This document shows positions 11,604-22,800 of a stretch of 64,000 bases of DNA, piece by piece. Below the pieces are notes generated by a model. It was not told the DNA's origin and ran no database searches. It worked only from the letters and a program-made list of their open reading frames with translations. Source of the DNA: Acheta domesticus (Eukaryota; Arthropoda; Insecta; Orthoptera; Gryllidae). A program made the position numbers and the translations under genes. Location: assembly GCA_031308135.1 (NCBI GenBank), contig JAHLJT010009419.1, positions 64,810,723 to 64,874,722 on the forward strand. Reading direction: 5' to 3'. The first letter of the stretch is position 1. Every line of letters begins with the position of its first letter.

Positions 11604-12011
11604 GAAGTCAAGTTAATAGGGCTTGGTCAGTAAGTGCAAAATATTTTTAAAACATCGTTGTGTAGCAACGTTTTTGGAAAATGTATCCCCATCCTCAGGG
11701 CTTGCGAACACTAGCAAATTCCACACAGAATTAAATAAACTGCTACGTATTCTAGACTGTAGGGCACCTGACGGGATGTGACAAACACCTTCACCATGAA
11801 TGCTCAGTAGTCATGGTTTGTGTTTGAGTGGTGAAGCTGTGTACGTTTCTCGCGTTCCGTGAGCAGCCCTATAGTCAAGAATATGTAGCAGTTTATTTAA
11901 TTATGTGTGTATGCTGCTGGTGTTTACAAGCCCTGAGGATGGGAATACATTTTCCAAAAACCTTGCTAAAAATGTTTTGCACCTACTGACCAAGCCCTAT
12001 TAACATGACTT
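11604..12011. mobile_element. ~408-bp foldback repeat in intron 1
   Basis: Two arms of about 200 bp meet near 11815. The left reads GAAGTCAAGTTAATAGGGCT, CCCATCCTCAGGGCTTG, AATTAAATAAACTGCTAC. The right carries the inverse blocks GTAGCAGTTTATTTAATT, CAAGCCCTGAGGATGGG and AGCCCTATTAACATGACTTC. The arms differ by scattered substitutions and small indels. Non-coding. Confidence 0.8.
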
Positions 12012-14690
12012 CCTTATATTAGTTATGGTCATTAAGGATTCCCCTTGTTACATTAATTAAATATGTAATACATAAAATAAAAGTGTTTTAGTGTTGTGAA
12101 ATAATGTTTTTATAGTAATCGTGTAACCCGCGTCCATCCCTCTGTCTGTTACCCATGATTAGACCACTTCCGATCTTGCAATGAAACGTCATTCGTTGCT
12201 AGCTATTTAGCATAAAATAGGTTGGAAATTATTTCTTGTACGACAAAATGTTTTATGTTAATCTCGGAGACTGAAAACCGGTATACTAACTTAGTAAATG
12301 AGTTTCCCAGTATGTTCAATTTTATACATTTAATACATGAATTAACATATATTATTAATATATTAGAGGCCTTTGAACAATAAATAATTGTTTAAATTGC
12401 ACTCCGATGAGCATTTAAAATTTATATTCAAAAATACAGTTTCATTCACAAACCAATAAAAAATATTCATATTACACTCATGCTGCTAGTAGTTATTTTC
12501 AGTAACTAATTTCAAAAGAATAAAGGTCTCTCTCTAAAATACCACAATCTTCGTTGTTTCTCTTCCTTACTGTACATTACTCTACCATCTTTACTTTCAT
12601 TTAAAAGTATATTAAACAGAAATAAAAATTGCAAAACTCAAAAAGCTCATTAAACAGTTCCTGTAATACGAAGATAATATGTTTTTGTGTTTGTCTTATG
12701 TGTTGAATTAAAAAATTCTGTCGGTGAGATTTTCAATGTACTTTCTTTGCGTAATTATATTTCACTATTTCAAGATTTAAACGGAGTGAATGGAATATGA
12801 ATACTCGGATAAAGAAATAAAGAATTATTATTAATATTTATTGTAATTCAAGAATTATTTTAAAGGATATGCGCTGCGCTTTCAACTCTTACTTTAAGAT
12901 TATTTTCCTAAGTTACATTTCAATAGAACGATTCTACAAATGAGCATAGCATCAAAACGCAAAGCATTCTTCATGTCACAAGGATTAAATCATTTTCCTG
13001 ATAAATTTACGGGTTCTCCACTGCAGTTATTTCACTACATCCACTTCTCCTGATAAATCATACGTATTAAATCAAAGTCAATGTAATAACAGGCCTTGGA
13101 TAAACAAGTAAACAAGCGAGTCACAACGGATGACGAGTAGTGCAGTTGAAAAACGGCTAGTCGACGACAATTTTCTTAGTGAATGAACGACACAAGGACG
13201 CGGGGAACAACAGTGTTTGTTTTTGAAAATGACAAAGCAGAGCACCTCTCAAACCTCATTGAGAACCTTTCACAGGCTGAATGTAAGCAAATATGTACAT
13301 TCCTGGCATAATAGCACAGCGTAAATTGTAACAGAACCAAGTTAATCGCCGTAAGAGTACCGCTAATAGGATTGAGCTAAGCGCTAAAGGTAAAAAAGCG
13401 CTATTTAGTACTTTTCTGCAAATTGAATAATTGTTTTGTATTAATCTGAAAGTGTTTCATTTAAAATTCTGATGAATTTCAGAATGACTGGCATGGTATC
13501 ATTGTTCATCCTTACACATTCCTTAGAATGCACGAGTATCGTCAAAACCAGGAAGTGTAAAATTGAATGGATGTGGACCGGTGGTTCATTGGTGTGGAAG
13601 TGATACAATATGCTAATAAGAGCGAAGATTAGTCTTACTTTTATAACAAAGGGGGAATTGCTTTAAGTTGTATATAAAGTTTAGTTTTGTACTTGATGGA
13701 TTCCAGGCCCTTTTCTCAAGCCATATCAAAACATTTTAAATTAGATTTGAGGCGCTTATATGGCCCGAATAAAGTAAGCGTGTTATTGACTCTTTTACTG
13801 GTCTACGTTTACCAGTACAGCCTTTTACTCGGAGCACCAATAACCCGATATATATTCTCCCGTTAAATCGATTTCACGTACTCATTTCGCACTTTAGATT
13901 CGTGTCACGCTTGCATTCTTTGCAACAAATTTACAAACTCGATTATGGACAGTGGAATAACATGCGATTAATATTAAGATTTGCAATGCGTTAATGAATG
14001 TAATATCGTCGTGTCATTTTTGCGCCTTAGGGCTCAGACACAAAAAAGGAATTTTTCGATCTTTTACAGCTGTGTTCACGAAACAACGTCCTTTTGTTTG
14101 TTTCTTAAGAAGAGGTTGTGAGCAAGAACATGGATAAGGATTGGATACTCACATGAGATAAGGATTGGATAATCCGTTCTGGCACGATCAATAATAATTA
14201 ACAGTAATTAGTGACAAAACATTTAATCAAACTTTTGATTTTAAGAATCGCTTAGTGACGTTCCTTCAGAAAGGTTTTCCCAAGATTATAAATACGTTCA
14301 ACACAGATTTATGAGACCCTTTCAGTTTTTATTCTCAACATGGATTGTGGATGGCCATGTTCTGTCCCACAACCCCTCATGAAGGGCAGTCTTCCTGTAG
14401 CACATCTCGTCCTGTATTTACGAGGATGCTCATTGCTTGCGTGTAAGAGGTGCTTGGGGGGAGGGGGAGGAGAACAATGGCTAGTGCTCCCGTTGGGGGG
14501 GGGGGGAGTTTCGCGTCGGTGCGCCGCTGGCATGCCTCGTCGCGGACAGCGGACGTCGCCGACCCTTCCCTCTGGGAGCGCCAGCGTCGCTTCGCATGGC
14601 GTTACGGCGGAAGAGGATCATCCCGTCGCGGTCGGGTACAGTGGGCGGAGGAGCGAATCTCGGTGGGCATACATTGGAAACTCGCATAAA
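12012..14690. other. Intron 1, no recognised element
   Basis: AT-rich with no supported gene. A frame of 197 codons at 14340-14933 runs through G runs and into a SINE-like head and is not credible as protein. Confidence 0.45.
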
Positions 14691-14779
14691 TGTGAGGCGA
14701 GGCGAGACTGGAACCCGCTACCCCTCGGTCCGCGATCACTACGGCACTACTGTCTTAACGATCTCGGCCATGGGGCCGA
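14691..14779 (-). mobile_element. tRNA-like head of SINE family 2 (left copy)
   Basis: Minus strand gives GGCCCCATGGCCGAGATC, a variable region, then AGCGGGTTCCAGTCTCGCC. The A-box-like TGGCCGAG and B-box-like GGTTCCAGTC are spaced as in tRNA-derived promoters. It is matched by an inverted copy at 15326-15410. Confidence 0.65.
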
Positions 14780-15412
14780 CAATGATAAATATTGCGTAAA
14801 GTTAGTATGTCTCAATGAAAAGCGTGTGTGTCTTGATATTTTTTTGAACAATTGTCACTCTATTTTGAAAAATGTCAGGAGGAAAGTGAAGAACAAGCGA
14901 ACAGGGGGTGGTATTGCGAACTGTGTTCTCTGAGTTTATGAACGCTAGAATGACGTATCATTTACTAGTCTAGAAGGAACGCCATCAGTCATTTTGACGA
15001 CTGCCACTTAAAAAAATCACTCCAAACTTTTTGGGTGAATATTAAAATTGTAATAAGATTTAGTTGGCAACTAACAGATAATTTTATTTATTGCCATGAC
15101 ACACAAAAATATTTACAAAATTGTAAAACACTGGATGACAATTAGCACAAGCAGGTTGAATCAATCCACTATATGACTATCAATTTTAAAGGGGACACTT
15201 TTTTCGCTTGTTCTTCACTTTCCTCCTGACATTCTTTAAAATTGAGTGAGAATTGTTCAAAAAAAATCAAGAAACACACACTTTTCATTGAGACATACTA
15301 ACTTTACGCAATGTACATCATTGTCGGCCCCGTGGCGGAGATCTTTAAGACAGTAGTGCCGTAATGATCTCTGACTGAAGGGTAGCGGGTTCGAGTCTTG
15401 CCTCGGGCATGG
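14692..15412. repeat. Inverted pair of SINE family 2 with shared flank
   Basis: Arms of about 208 bp (14692-14899 and 15205-15412) around a 305-bp spacer. Each arm holds a tRNA-like head plus about 120 bp of sequence on its 5' side (for example ACTTTCCTCCTGACATT and ACACACTTTTCATTGAGACA), so the duplicated unit is longer than the head. Beyond 15412 and before 14692 the similarity stops. Confidence 0.75.
15326..15410 (+). mobile_element. tRNA-like head of SINE family 2 (right copy)
   Basis: Begins GGCCCCGTGGCGGAGATC and ends AGCGGGTTCGAGTCTTGCC followed by TCGGGCAT. It has a better B box (GGTTCGAGTC) than the left copy. It cannot form a normal tRNA cloverleaf with paired acceptor ends, so it reads as a SINE head. 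Confidence 0.68.
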
Positions 15413-16204
15413 TTGTATGTGTTCGTCCTTTCACCCTTATCATCCCCATATCGTTTCATCCTCGTACCATAACGTTAAATCCAACAGTGGTCGCTAATGA
15501 CCTAGTAGTTGATGCGGTTTTAAATAACACAACAAATTGTTTATCAATGAGCGCCGACCATTTTGAGCGCTCACAGGTATTCTACAGTCAATGCAGAAAA
15601 TGTCTACTTGTCAAAAACTATTGAAACTTCATCAGTGAAACCTCTTCCCAACATTATGGATAAAATTGACAATTAAAAAACGGAAAGCCCGCAAAATGAC
15701 ATTTCCGGTTTTTCAATTGTTAACTATTGAAACCATTTCTCTTGGCCAAATGTGACGTAGGTCTTCCGTGCTGGGAGCGCGAGCGTCGGTTGAAATACTT
15801 GGCGTCGCATTGTGGGAAACTCTAACAACACCGCTGTGGCGACACAGTGTTGTAAAAATATGAACAAATGCGACTATTCAAGTATATCCTAAATTAACCT
15901 ATTGTTAAACGCAAGGGATGAAATTATCACTTCTATAAACTAATATCAAATATAATAAATACTTGAAGGTTCAATGGTATTTGACAAGTAGAATTTTTAT
16001 GATTCATTACGTAATTACGGGCTACTTTTTTTCTGCAACTATTTAGTAGATACAGAATTGTTACCAGAATTGTTACCAAGTGTCATTGGTCATTCTCCGT
16101 GCAACCGCTGCCGTTGCAATGTTATCTGGCGAAGTATATTTCAATATATTTTTCCATATTCGAAGAACCTAGCTTTCTCGATCATACTTGGAATTAATTT
16201 TCAT
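15413..16204. other. Intron 1, no recognised element
   Basis: Mixed-composition DNA with short frames only; nothing matched elsewhere in the window. Confidence 0.4.
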
Positions 16205-16214
16205 AGATGTGTTG

Positions 16215-16839
16215 GGCTGGCCGAGGTGGTATACGGCATCAACTGATGTCTTTACAGTGCCTCTGGTCAAGAGGTCCTAGATTCGAATCCCGACGGAGTC
16301 AGAATTTTCGACAATAGCTATATAGTTAGGTCAAATTCAGCCGCTATCTGGTGGAAAATTCTAACGGCCGGCTTCTATGACAGGTAGATTGCTATGATAG
16401 GCTGCTATGATAGGCTATGTTTTCTCAGATCAATTTCTGGCTGAATGCCGGAACAGTACCCTAACAAATGGGTTACGAACGGCGTGCTATCTTTCCTACT
16501 TCTTCCTTGCCCCATTCTCATTCCTTGCACCTACACTTTCATGCACTACACTACTACGCATGCCGGGAGACTAATCGAGAGCTTAGAACGTGTCCCGAAT
16601 GGGGTAGTTCCCGCCAGGTCACTCTCTAAGCTCGGAACGGTGAGGAGTTTCCCCACCGGGGGAGAGATATTTGGATGGGGAAACTACCGCAAGCCGACAT
16701 ATAGGTCGACGCCGATTTGTGCCATCCAGAGGGGAGAGAACACCGCCACTTCCCGTGATAAGAACATGCACTTTGCTTAGGGGACTAATGACCATATCCT
16801 TTGACACATTTGGAAGCACGAAATAATCGATCAATCAAT
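16215..16839 (+). mobile_element. SINE family 1, full-length reference copy
   Basis: Best-preserved head: A box TGGCCGAGGTGG (16218-16229) and B box GATTCGAATCCC (16281-16292). The body follows, containing a local GCTATGATAG duplication, then GCCGGAACAGTACCCTAACA and CATGCCGGGAGACTAATCG. The 3' end is ACTAATGACCAT, then GATCAATCAATC. Flanks AGATGTGTTG (16205-16214) and AGATGAGTGTTG (16840-16851) may be a diverged target duplication. Confidence 0.85.
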
Positions 16840-17039
16840 AGATGAGTGTTGATTAATGATGTTGATATGATGATGCGATATGAATTATGATGAAGCAATG
16901 CTGAAATGAAAGGTAGAGGAGGACAGAAGAATTTCGAGAAAACCAGCTACAAACTCGCTATGAGTACTACGATCCCTCATAGATCGACCGCACGTTTTGA
17001 GTGGAAGGAAGCAATGCTTACAGAAGCCAGTGAATTAAT

Positions 17040-17193
17040 GCAATGCGGTTGTAAATCTGAAATTTTACCCCACCGCGAAACGCATGTGAATGCGTTTAGG
17101 AGCTACGTTTTTCCAGTGATGTAACGCAATGCGTTCGCAAATCCGAATTTTTGCCCGACCGCGACACACACGTGTACGTGTTTAGGAGCTACG
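17040..17193 (+). repeat. Two tandem 68-bp repeats, 86-bp period
   Basis: Copies at 17040-17107 and 17126-17193, both running from GCAATGCG to TTTAGGAGCTACG, with about 15 substitutions between them. No coding frame is conserved. Confidence 0.8.
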
Positions 17194-20100
17194 AGTACGT
17201 TTGTTCATTTAATACTGATACAGTTGCGATGAAAGAAATGCGTCAACTGATTCTTTCGTGCGCAAGCACTAGAATTTAAATGCTTTTTGAAAAAGATAAG
17301 CATCGCTGCGCAGCAGTGCATAAAATTCAGAATTATTTTTTAAGGTGGTCATATTGAAAGTTTCGCCGACTGTGGAATACTAGGTAATGTGTTTCGATGT
17401 CATGATGGTCTGTATGCATGTTTAAAATTGTAGAAATTATTTTAAAATAAAGGAGTTAGCTCTTAAAGCGTCACAATATTTTGCGGGAAAAGCGCGCGCA
17501 GAAGCACTAGGTTATACAGTGATTAAAAATGAATTCATGGCGTACAAAATCAAACTTTCACATGTTTACGGAATGCAAGGCACGTTTTTAGGCGATAAAG
17601 GCAATGTTTAAGGTAGGCAATGTATATGATGTATTTAGGATGAGATATTTAGGCCTCCGGTTTTTTGTTCATGTTTTGTGTTCATGTAATGTGGTAAAAT
17701 ATTTTTATCAGGCATGTTTATCGCGTTATCTGCGAAGCACCGAAGATGAGAAAATTTTGTCTCTTTGCTATTACCGTAATATATTAATGCGATATAAAAT
17801 ACATTTTTTTAATTATAGAAGATTACTTCTATTTAAGTATCCCTGTGCATTTTCACAACATTTCTGAGGTACTCAGCGACATATTTTTGTTTGTTACCAA
17901 TGCGGAAGCAGAAGGTACAGGTCGTGTCCAATAACCAGGCGTTAAAAGACTGCAATTGAGTTTGATATGGAGCGTTATGCCAATAGGAGGTACAAAACCG
18001 CAACTACATTTTCTTTTTGATGGGAAGAAATGGAGGACGGCAATCTCTTCGCATGCTCGCGAATTGCATGCCTTAAAAAGAGGATTCCGTTACAATGGTT
18101 GAAAAATAAGATAACTGTGAATATACGGACTCATGAAGTATGCAAATATTCGCAGTAAACTAGTTCAATTTTTTTTCTGATTTAACCAAATATATATCGA
18201 TATTTAAATATAATGTAAAATAGATTTTAGGTATCAGAAAAGATATTCTTCTCGACACAAGTTTCACGATTTTATTTATAAATTGATAGATAAATTGAGA
18301 GAATTATCGTGAAGAACTAGTGGCATGTGCAATATAAACTTTATTTAAAAAGATGAAACGTGAAAAAATATATAATCCCTTACCAGCTTTTATTTTGTCT
18401 TATATTAATTGAACAATGTATATAATCACTGGTCGACTACAAGAAAATAAGAAGGAAGATATCTCTAAATTGTGATCAGATTTATTGGGAAAACGGAGTG
18501 TTAAAAATTGTGACGAATAATTTACTACGTACTTGTTTACGTTGGTTAAGAATTAATACCATTGAACATATATGCTCCAAATAGAGAAAACCTATTTTAC
18601 TGTACCTCTTAATTTATTTGATCATTTGAAAGGCATTGAAGAAAACCGACACTTTCATCTATGTAATTATAATACTAATCTCCCACAAAGAAAAAATATT
18701 CTCTCACGCAATATTCTGGTGAAAATTCTTAAATAATATTGTGCTTTTAGACTATGGTATTAATAACCAAGGAAATAGTTTGCGGGGTTAACAATATCGA
18801 TAAAAAGAACATAAGAAAATAAGTTGCCGCATTGTACGTAAAAATTAATTTCATGCAAAATATTCTTGATTATATTGATTACTCGTGCTGTACAAAATTG
18901 TTAGGAAGGTCAATGTTCATTTCTCAACAGCATTCCTGTAATTGTTTACTTCGTTATATTGAACTTTCTGTCATTCCTGAAGTAAGCCGTTTAAAAATAG
19001 GTGATGTAATCAGTTTATAATATACTCGTACAATTCTTTAATTCAGTGAGTTCATTAAATGGTAATTGTACTGCTGGCCATTATAAGTACTCTCGCTTTA
19101 ATTAAGAGCCTTCCAAATAAGGATCAATCTGTTAGGAACGTAATTGAATATTTCACAAAAGAGTTCGTTTTATTATTCTGTGAAGTCTACTCTTCTTTTT
19201 GTGAAGTAGGTGGTGACATCGTAATATTGTTATGAATTCATTCAGCATATCATTGTCATGTGAAAGCTTGCATTACTTCAATGTACTTTTTACTATGAAT
19301 TCCTGTTCAATGTCCATTTGGTGCATGTATTAAACCCAGTTGTATTACCATGATTTCTCCCATTCGAAGGTATCCTACATTTCTATTTGGGTACCCATTA
19401 AATGAGTAAATTAAGTTCCTTTTAATACATGGAAATAATATTCTATTTTCCTGTGCAGATGTGTCGCTATAAATAATTGTATCATGGAAAAAGCAATGTT
19501 GGCTGTTTTTCCCAATTTCAATAAATAGTTTTAAAAATGAGCATACAATTTGAACAGAAAATTATAATTTCTTATCCTACAAGATTTAAACCTTTTTGAG
19601 TGCCTTAGATGAATCTCGCGCGACTCGCAATATTTTCACCAAAGGTCAAATTTGATTGAATTAACTCATTGGAGTCGCTATGAAAAGGATTTCTTAGAAC
19701 AATGAAAATGGGAGAAGATTTCGTGAAAAGACAGAAAAAATGCGTGGTTTAAAATAATATTATTTATAATAATACTAAAAATTAAAATAATTAACATTTT
19801 TCAAATATGTACTAGCTGAAGACGTGGTAGAGTTCAAAAATGTTTTACGAATATGAATAATTTCAGTTAAGATGAGAAATAATGTAATATCTTTATAAAT
19901 ACTCTATTTAAAAATTTGTTGTTAATTTATGGCATGCAAAAGACTAGAGAGTTCCTAGATTTGAGCACTAGGCTAATTCATGATACGTTGAGAAAAATTA
20001 TTAAGCTAATATAAAAAGGTGTGAGTCGTCTGAAAAGTATTGAGCCAACGGGAAATATGCAGGTAAAATTCGGTCACATGGCACTGTATGACATTGTAAT

Positions 20101-20491
20101 AGCTCGAACACTATCTGCCACCTTAAAAGTGTAACAAGTGCATATTGTTCTGTTTCAAGCGACACATATGATTGTTGTGTGTGATTGAAACATCATTGTG
20201 AACTTCAAGGAAGTCATTTACCGATTATACCTAACGGACTAAGGTGAAAGGAAATGAGTGCTCTTCTCAGTAGGTTAAGAATGAGTTTATTTTCATGCAG
20301 CATGTGAATTGCCTAATGCATTTTTATGAATGAGGCATAAAAATTCATGGACTGGCGAGTGCTAATTAATATAACTGTAAAGAACAAATTAACACAGATG
20401 CTGAACGCACACATATTTAGAAAATAGACCATTTCTGGGTTTTTGTCAAAAAATGTCAAATTCGTTCTTACTGAAAACAATTATTTCTATT
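17194..20491. other. Intron 1, AT-rich, no recognised element
   Basis: Short frames only. A 50-codon stretch at about 17455-17610 has protein-like composition but no start, splice context or recognisable family. Confidence 0.4.
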
Positions 20492-20603
20492 ATTATCTCT
20501 GAAACTCCGATTTCTTATTTCTACCTCTGAAACACTGATTTCTTATTATTATCTCTAAAACTTTGATTTCTTATTATTATCTCTGAAACATTGTGATTTT
20601 GTT
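20492..20603 (+). repeat. Four tandem copies of a 28-bp unit
   Basis: Units start at 20492, 20520, 20548 and 20576, exactly 28 bp apart. The core is ATTATCTCTGAAAC followed by GATTTCTTATT. Confidence 0.9.
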
Positions 20604-21529
20604 ATGTTAGTTGAGTGAAGAATTGGTTTCTAGAAAATATTTCAATATTATTTTAAAAACAATTTAACGATATTTCATGAGATTCGTGTTTCGTTTTAAT
20701 ATTTATATAGGGAATAATTGATATGAAAAAAATGTATCATCTTCGAAGACTATTTGTTGTTCTGTAATTCGAGCATCGATACTCCGTAAATCGGTTTACG
20801 GAGAAAGTACAGTTTTTAGAATAATCTGATATTATTTTTAACTTTGATTTTGTAGCTCAATTTACGTACACCAGTCAATTTATATTCTGAACTAAATTGA
20901 TACTAAGTCTCATTGAATGTTTTTAACGAATATTGCTTTAGGTGTGATTACCTATTTTAGGAGATACTAAATGTAATTTAATTTATGTATCGCCTTGCAA
21001 TTTTTACTTGGTTTGGAAAGATAAAAGAGAAAACTCTACAAAAACTCCAACACACTACATGTAATTTTGTTTTCATTAAAATTATCCTAAGACTGATTTT
21101 AAGATTCATGTAAATAGTTACGTTTTACGTACGTTTTACTTTATATTCAATGCTTTTGATCGAATGTCAAGTATTTATGAGAGTCGATAGATATTCACTG
21201 CTATGCCAAATATACCTACTGCTTCTAATGTAAGCATCGGCTATAATCAAAGTAAAAATAATTGTTAGTTTAAAAAATGAGAAAATTTTTTAGTGTGTAC
21301 CATAAATTAAATTGATGCTAATAGAGTCCTATTTTTACTTCTGGTTTCTCTTAAGGAAAAAAATCGGTTATACAAATTAGGATGAATTTTTATTGCTCGG
21401 TTCTAAGTTATATCATTTCAACGAGAGGAAACTCTTTTTGAAAATCAACCTGTTGCGGAGTGCGTTAATATCTGATGTATTGAGAATGTGCATTTGCGAG
21501 TGTGGATGCAAATGAAGGACCAGAACCCA
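20604..21529. other. Intron 1 just downstream of exon 1, no recognised element
   Basis: AT-rich; no repeats or frames of note. Confidence 0.4.
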
Positions 21530-21530
21530 C

Positions 21531-21803
21531 CTGCAGCTCTTCGGTGTCGGAGAGACGATCAACAAACGACACAACGTCCAGCTTGAGGCAGGTCATCGTG
21601 TAGCGGTGCGCACAACCCTTGGCCCACGCTCGCTTCACCACGTCTTCGTGGGGTGCCGCAGGGATCTGGTTGCCAGCCGCCCAATGGGCGGAGTGGGCGT
21701 TGGCGGGCGGCGGGGCGTCCGCTGCGGCGGGCACGGGGTCGCCCAACACGCCCAGCACGCCGGCCGCCAGCACCGCCACCACGGCCAGCAACTGCTTCCG
21801 CAT
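21531..21803 (-). CDS. Osiris family (DUF1676) protein, exon 1 (residues 1-91)
   Basis: First coding exon of an Osiris-family gene. Osiris proteins are insect-specific secretory/endosomal membrane proteins linked to cuticle and tracheal maturation; that role is family knowledge, not shown here. The chosen ATG (21803) has context GTCGCCATG and opens a hydrophobic signal peptide (about residues 4-21, MRKQLLAVVAVLAAGVLG), followed by a Pro/Ala-rich stretch. Residues 64-84 carry the family's two-cysteine block: KGC, TMTC, then LKLDVVSFVDRLS. The exon ends after residue Q91 at a donor CTGCAG|GTGGGT, phase 0. The open frame runs on 5' of this ATG, but that part is compositionally low-complexity and overlaps the predicted promoter, so I treat it as untranslated. 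Which Osiris paralogue this is cannot be told without the C-terminal half. Confidence 0.87.
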
Positions 21804-21885
21804 GGCGACTCGGAGGAGACAGAACGCTTCTCGCCTCGGGAGGATCGGAGGGCTGTGCGGCTGCCGGGAGCGAGCGGGTGGTACT
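21804..21885 (-). other. Predicted 5' UTR of the Osiris gene
   Basis: From the predicted transcription start (A at 21885) to the base before the ATG, about 82 nt, GC-rich. No upstream ATG is evident in it. Boundaries depend on the promoter call. Confidence 0.5.
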
Positions 21886-21918
21886 GTGCGCTCCGCCGGG
21901 CGGCTGGTCTCTTTTATG
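21883..21918 (-). promoter_or_regulatory. Core promoter of the Osiris gene: TATA box plus initiator
   Basis: On the minus strand, CATAAAAG (21918-21911) stands alone in an otherwise very GC-rich stretch. A CACAGT initiator-like sequence follows, with its A at 21885. The spacing from the TATA T (21916) to this A is 31 bp, the usual TATA-to-start distance in animals. The ATG lies 82 bp further on. TATA/initiator promoters fit sharply timed genes such as Osiris genes, which is inference. Confidence 0.6.
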
Positions 21919-22011
21919 CGGGCCGCCTCCGCCACGCCCCCGCCACGCCCCGCCACGCCTCACCCAGCCGCGGCGGCCGGTGGTGACTGCGGCCCTGGCG
22001 GCGGTAGCAGA

Positions 22012-22049
<38 letters not shown>
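22012..22049 (+). repeat. (GGC)n trinucleotide microsatellite
   Basis: Uninterrupted GGC triplets for 38 bp, about 95 bp upstream of the TATA box. Related imperfect CCG/CCA triplets recur at about 22460-22495. Confidence 0.95.
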
Positions 22050-22052
<3 letters not shown>

Positions 22053-22800
22053 GGCGGTGGCGGGATGATGAGGGCGGGAGCGGTGGCGGTGGAGGTAAAT
22101 GGAAGGCCGCGATAGTTGGGAAGTGGCGGAGGCGGGGATGAGGGCAGCGGGGGTGGCGAGCGGCGATGGCGACGGGGGCGGAAAGGCGGGGCTGCGCTCA
22201 AAGGGGGGGGGGGATAGCTACGCGCGCGTTTAATGTAGGACGGCCATCGCGAAAGGGCGCCCCCCATTGGTGAAAGGAAGATCGGCCACCGCCACCGTCC
22301 CGTCCCGTCGCGTCCGGCAAACGGCTGCAGCCACTGCTTATGGCACTTGGCTCAAGAAGGCGACTTAAACACCGGCGTTTTTGTCCCCGCCCCCGCGTTC
22401 CCCGCTCCCAGGGCGAAGGGCCTCGAGAGGATCTTAGTGGAGCATGACTCGATGGGGACGCCGCCACCGCCACCGCCGTCGCCGCCGCGCGCAAAGTGTA
22501 ACATCGAAATGAAAGGCGCCAACGGAGAGCAAAAAGGCAAATAAATAGTGGCGCGAATGAAGTAGGGCTGGCGGTCAGGCGCCGGCTGCATAAAAACGGC
22601 CTGGACGCTCCCGTCGCCGTCCCCGTCACCGCCTCCACCGTCGCCGCAATCGCCGTCGCTGCCTTTGCTATTAGCGTCGCAGGCGTCGGGGTCTCCGCTG
22701 CCTCAACCGCAGCCATTGCCAACGTGCTCGCGACCTTCGTGGTGTTCGTTGCCGCAGACAGCGGCGCCACTTCCGCCACAACTACCTCGCCACTTCTACC

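Larger units (their letters stand above)
11320..21530 (-). other. Intron 1 of the Osiris gene (10,211 bp)
   Basis: Bounded by GTGGGT at 21530 and the acceptor CAG ending at 11320; both flanking frames join in phase 0. The intron is AT-rich and carries a foldback repeat (11604-12011), an inverted pair of tRNA-headed repeats (14691-15412), a near full-length SINE (16215-16839) and two small tandem repeats. No other exon is visible inside it. Confidence 0.75.
21530..22800. other. CpG-rich region over the Osiris promoter and exon 1
   Basis: About 1.2 kb of strongly GC- and CpG-rich DNA in an AT-rich surrounding. It covers exon 1, the core promoter and about 900 bp upstream. Much of the upstream half is low-complexity (GGC)n, (CCG)n and G runs, which open long spurious frames on both strands. 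Probably promoter-associated. Confidence 0.6.

Noticed and set aside
14340..14933. 197-codon plus-strand frame
   Set aside because: It crosses poly-G runs and runs into an antisense SINE head; no family resemblance.
14691..16300. SINE heads considered as functional tRNA genes
   Set aside because: A and B boxes are present, but no cloverleaf with paired acceptor stem and D arm can be drawn, and the sequences recur as parts of longer repeats.
17455..17610. 50-codon plus-strand stretch with protein-like composition (LKASQYFAGKARAEALGY...)
   Set aside because: No start codon context, no flanking splice sites that fit, and no family that I can name; one such stretch is expected by chance in 64 kb.
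21606..22141. Long open frames on the plus strand (126-162 codons) opposite exon 1
   Set aside because: They are shadows of the GC-rich Osiris exon and of (GGC)n repeats; composition is Arg/Ala/Gly low-complexity with no domain.
22198..22779. 193-codon minus-strand frame
   Set aside because: Ala/Thr/Pro-rich product of imperfect CCG/CCA triplet repeats; no signal peptide, domain or splice support.
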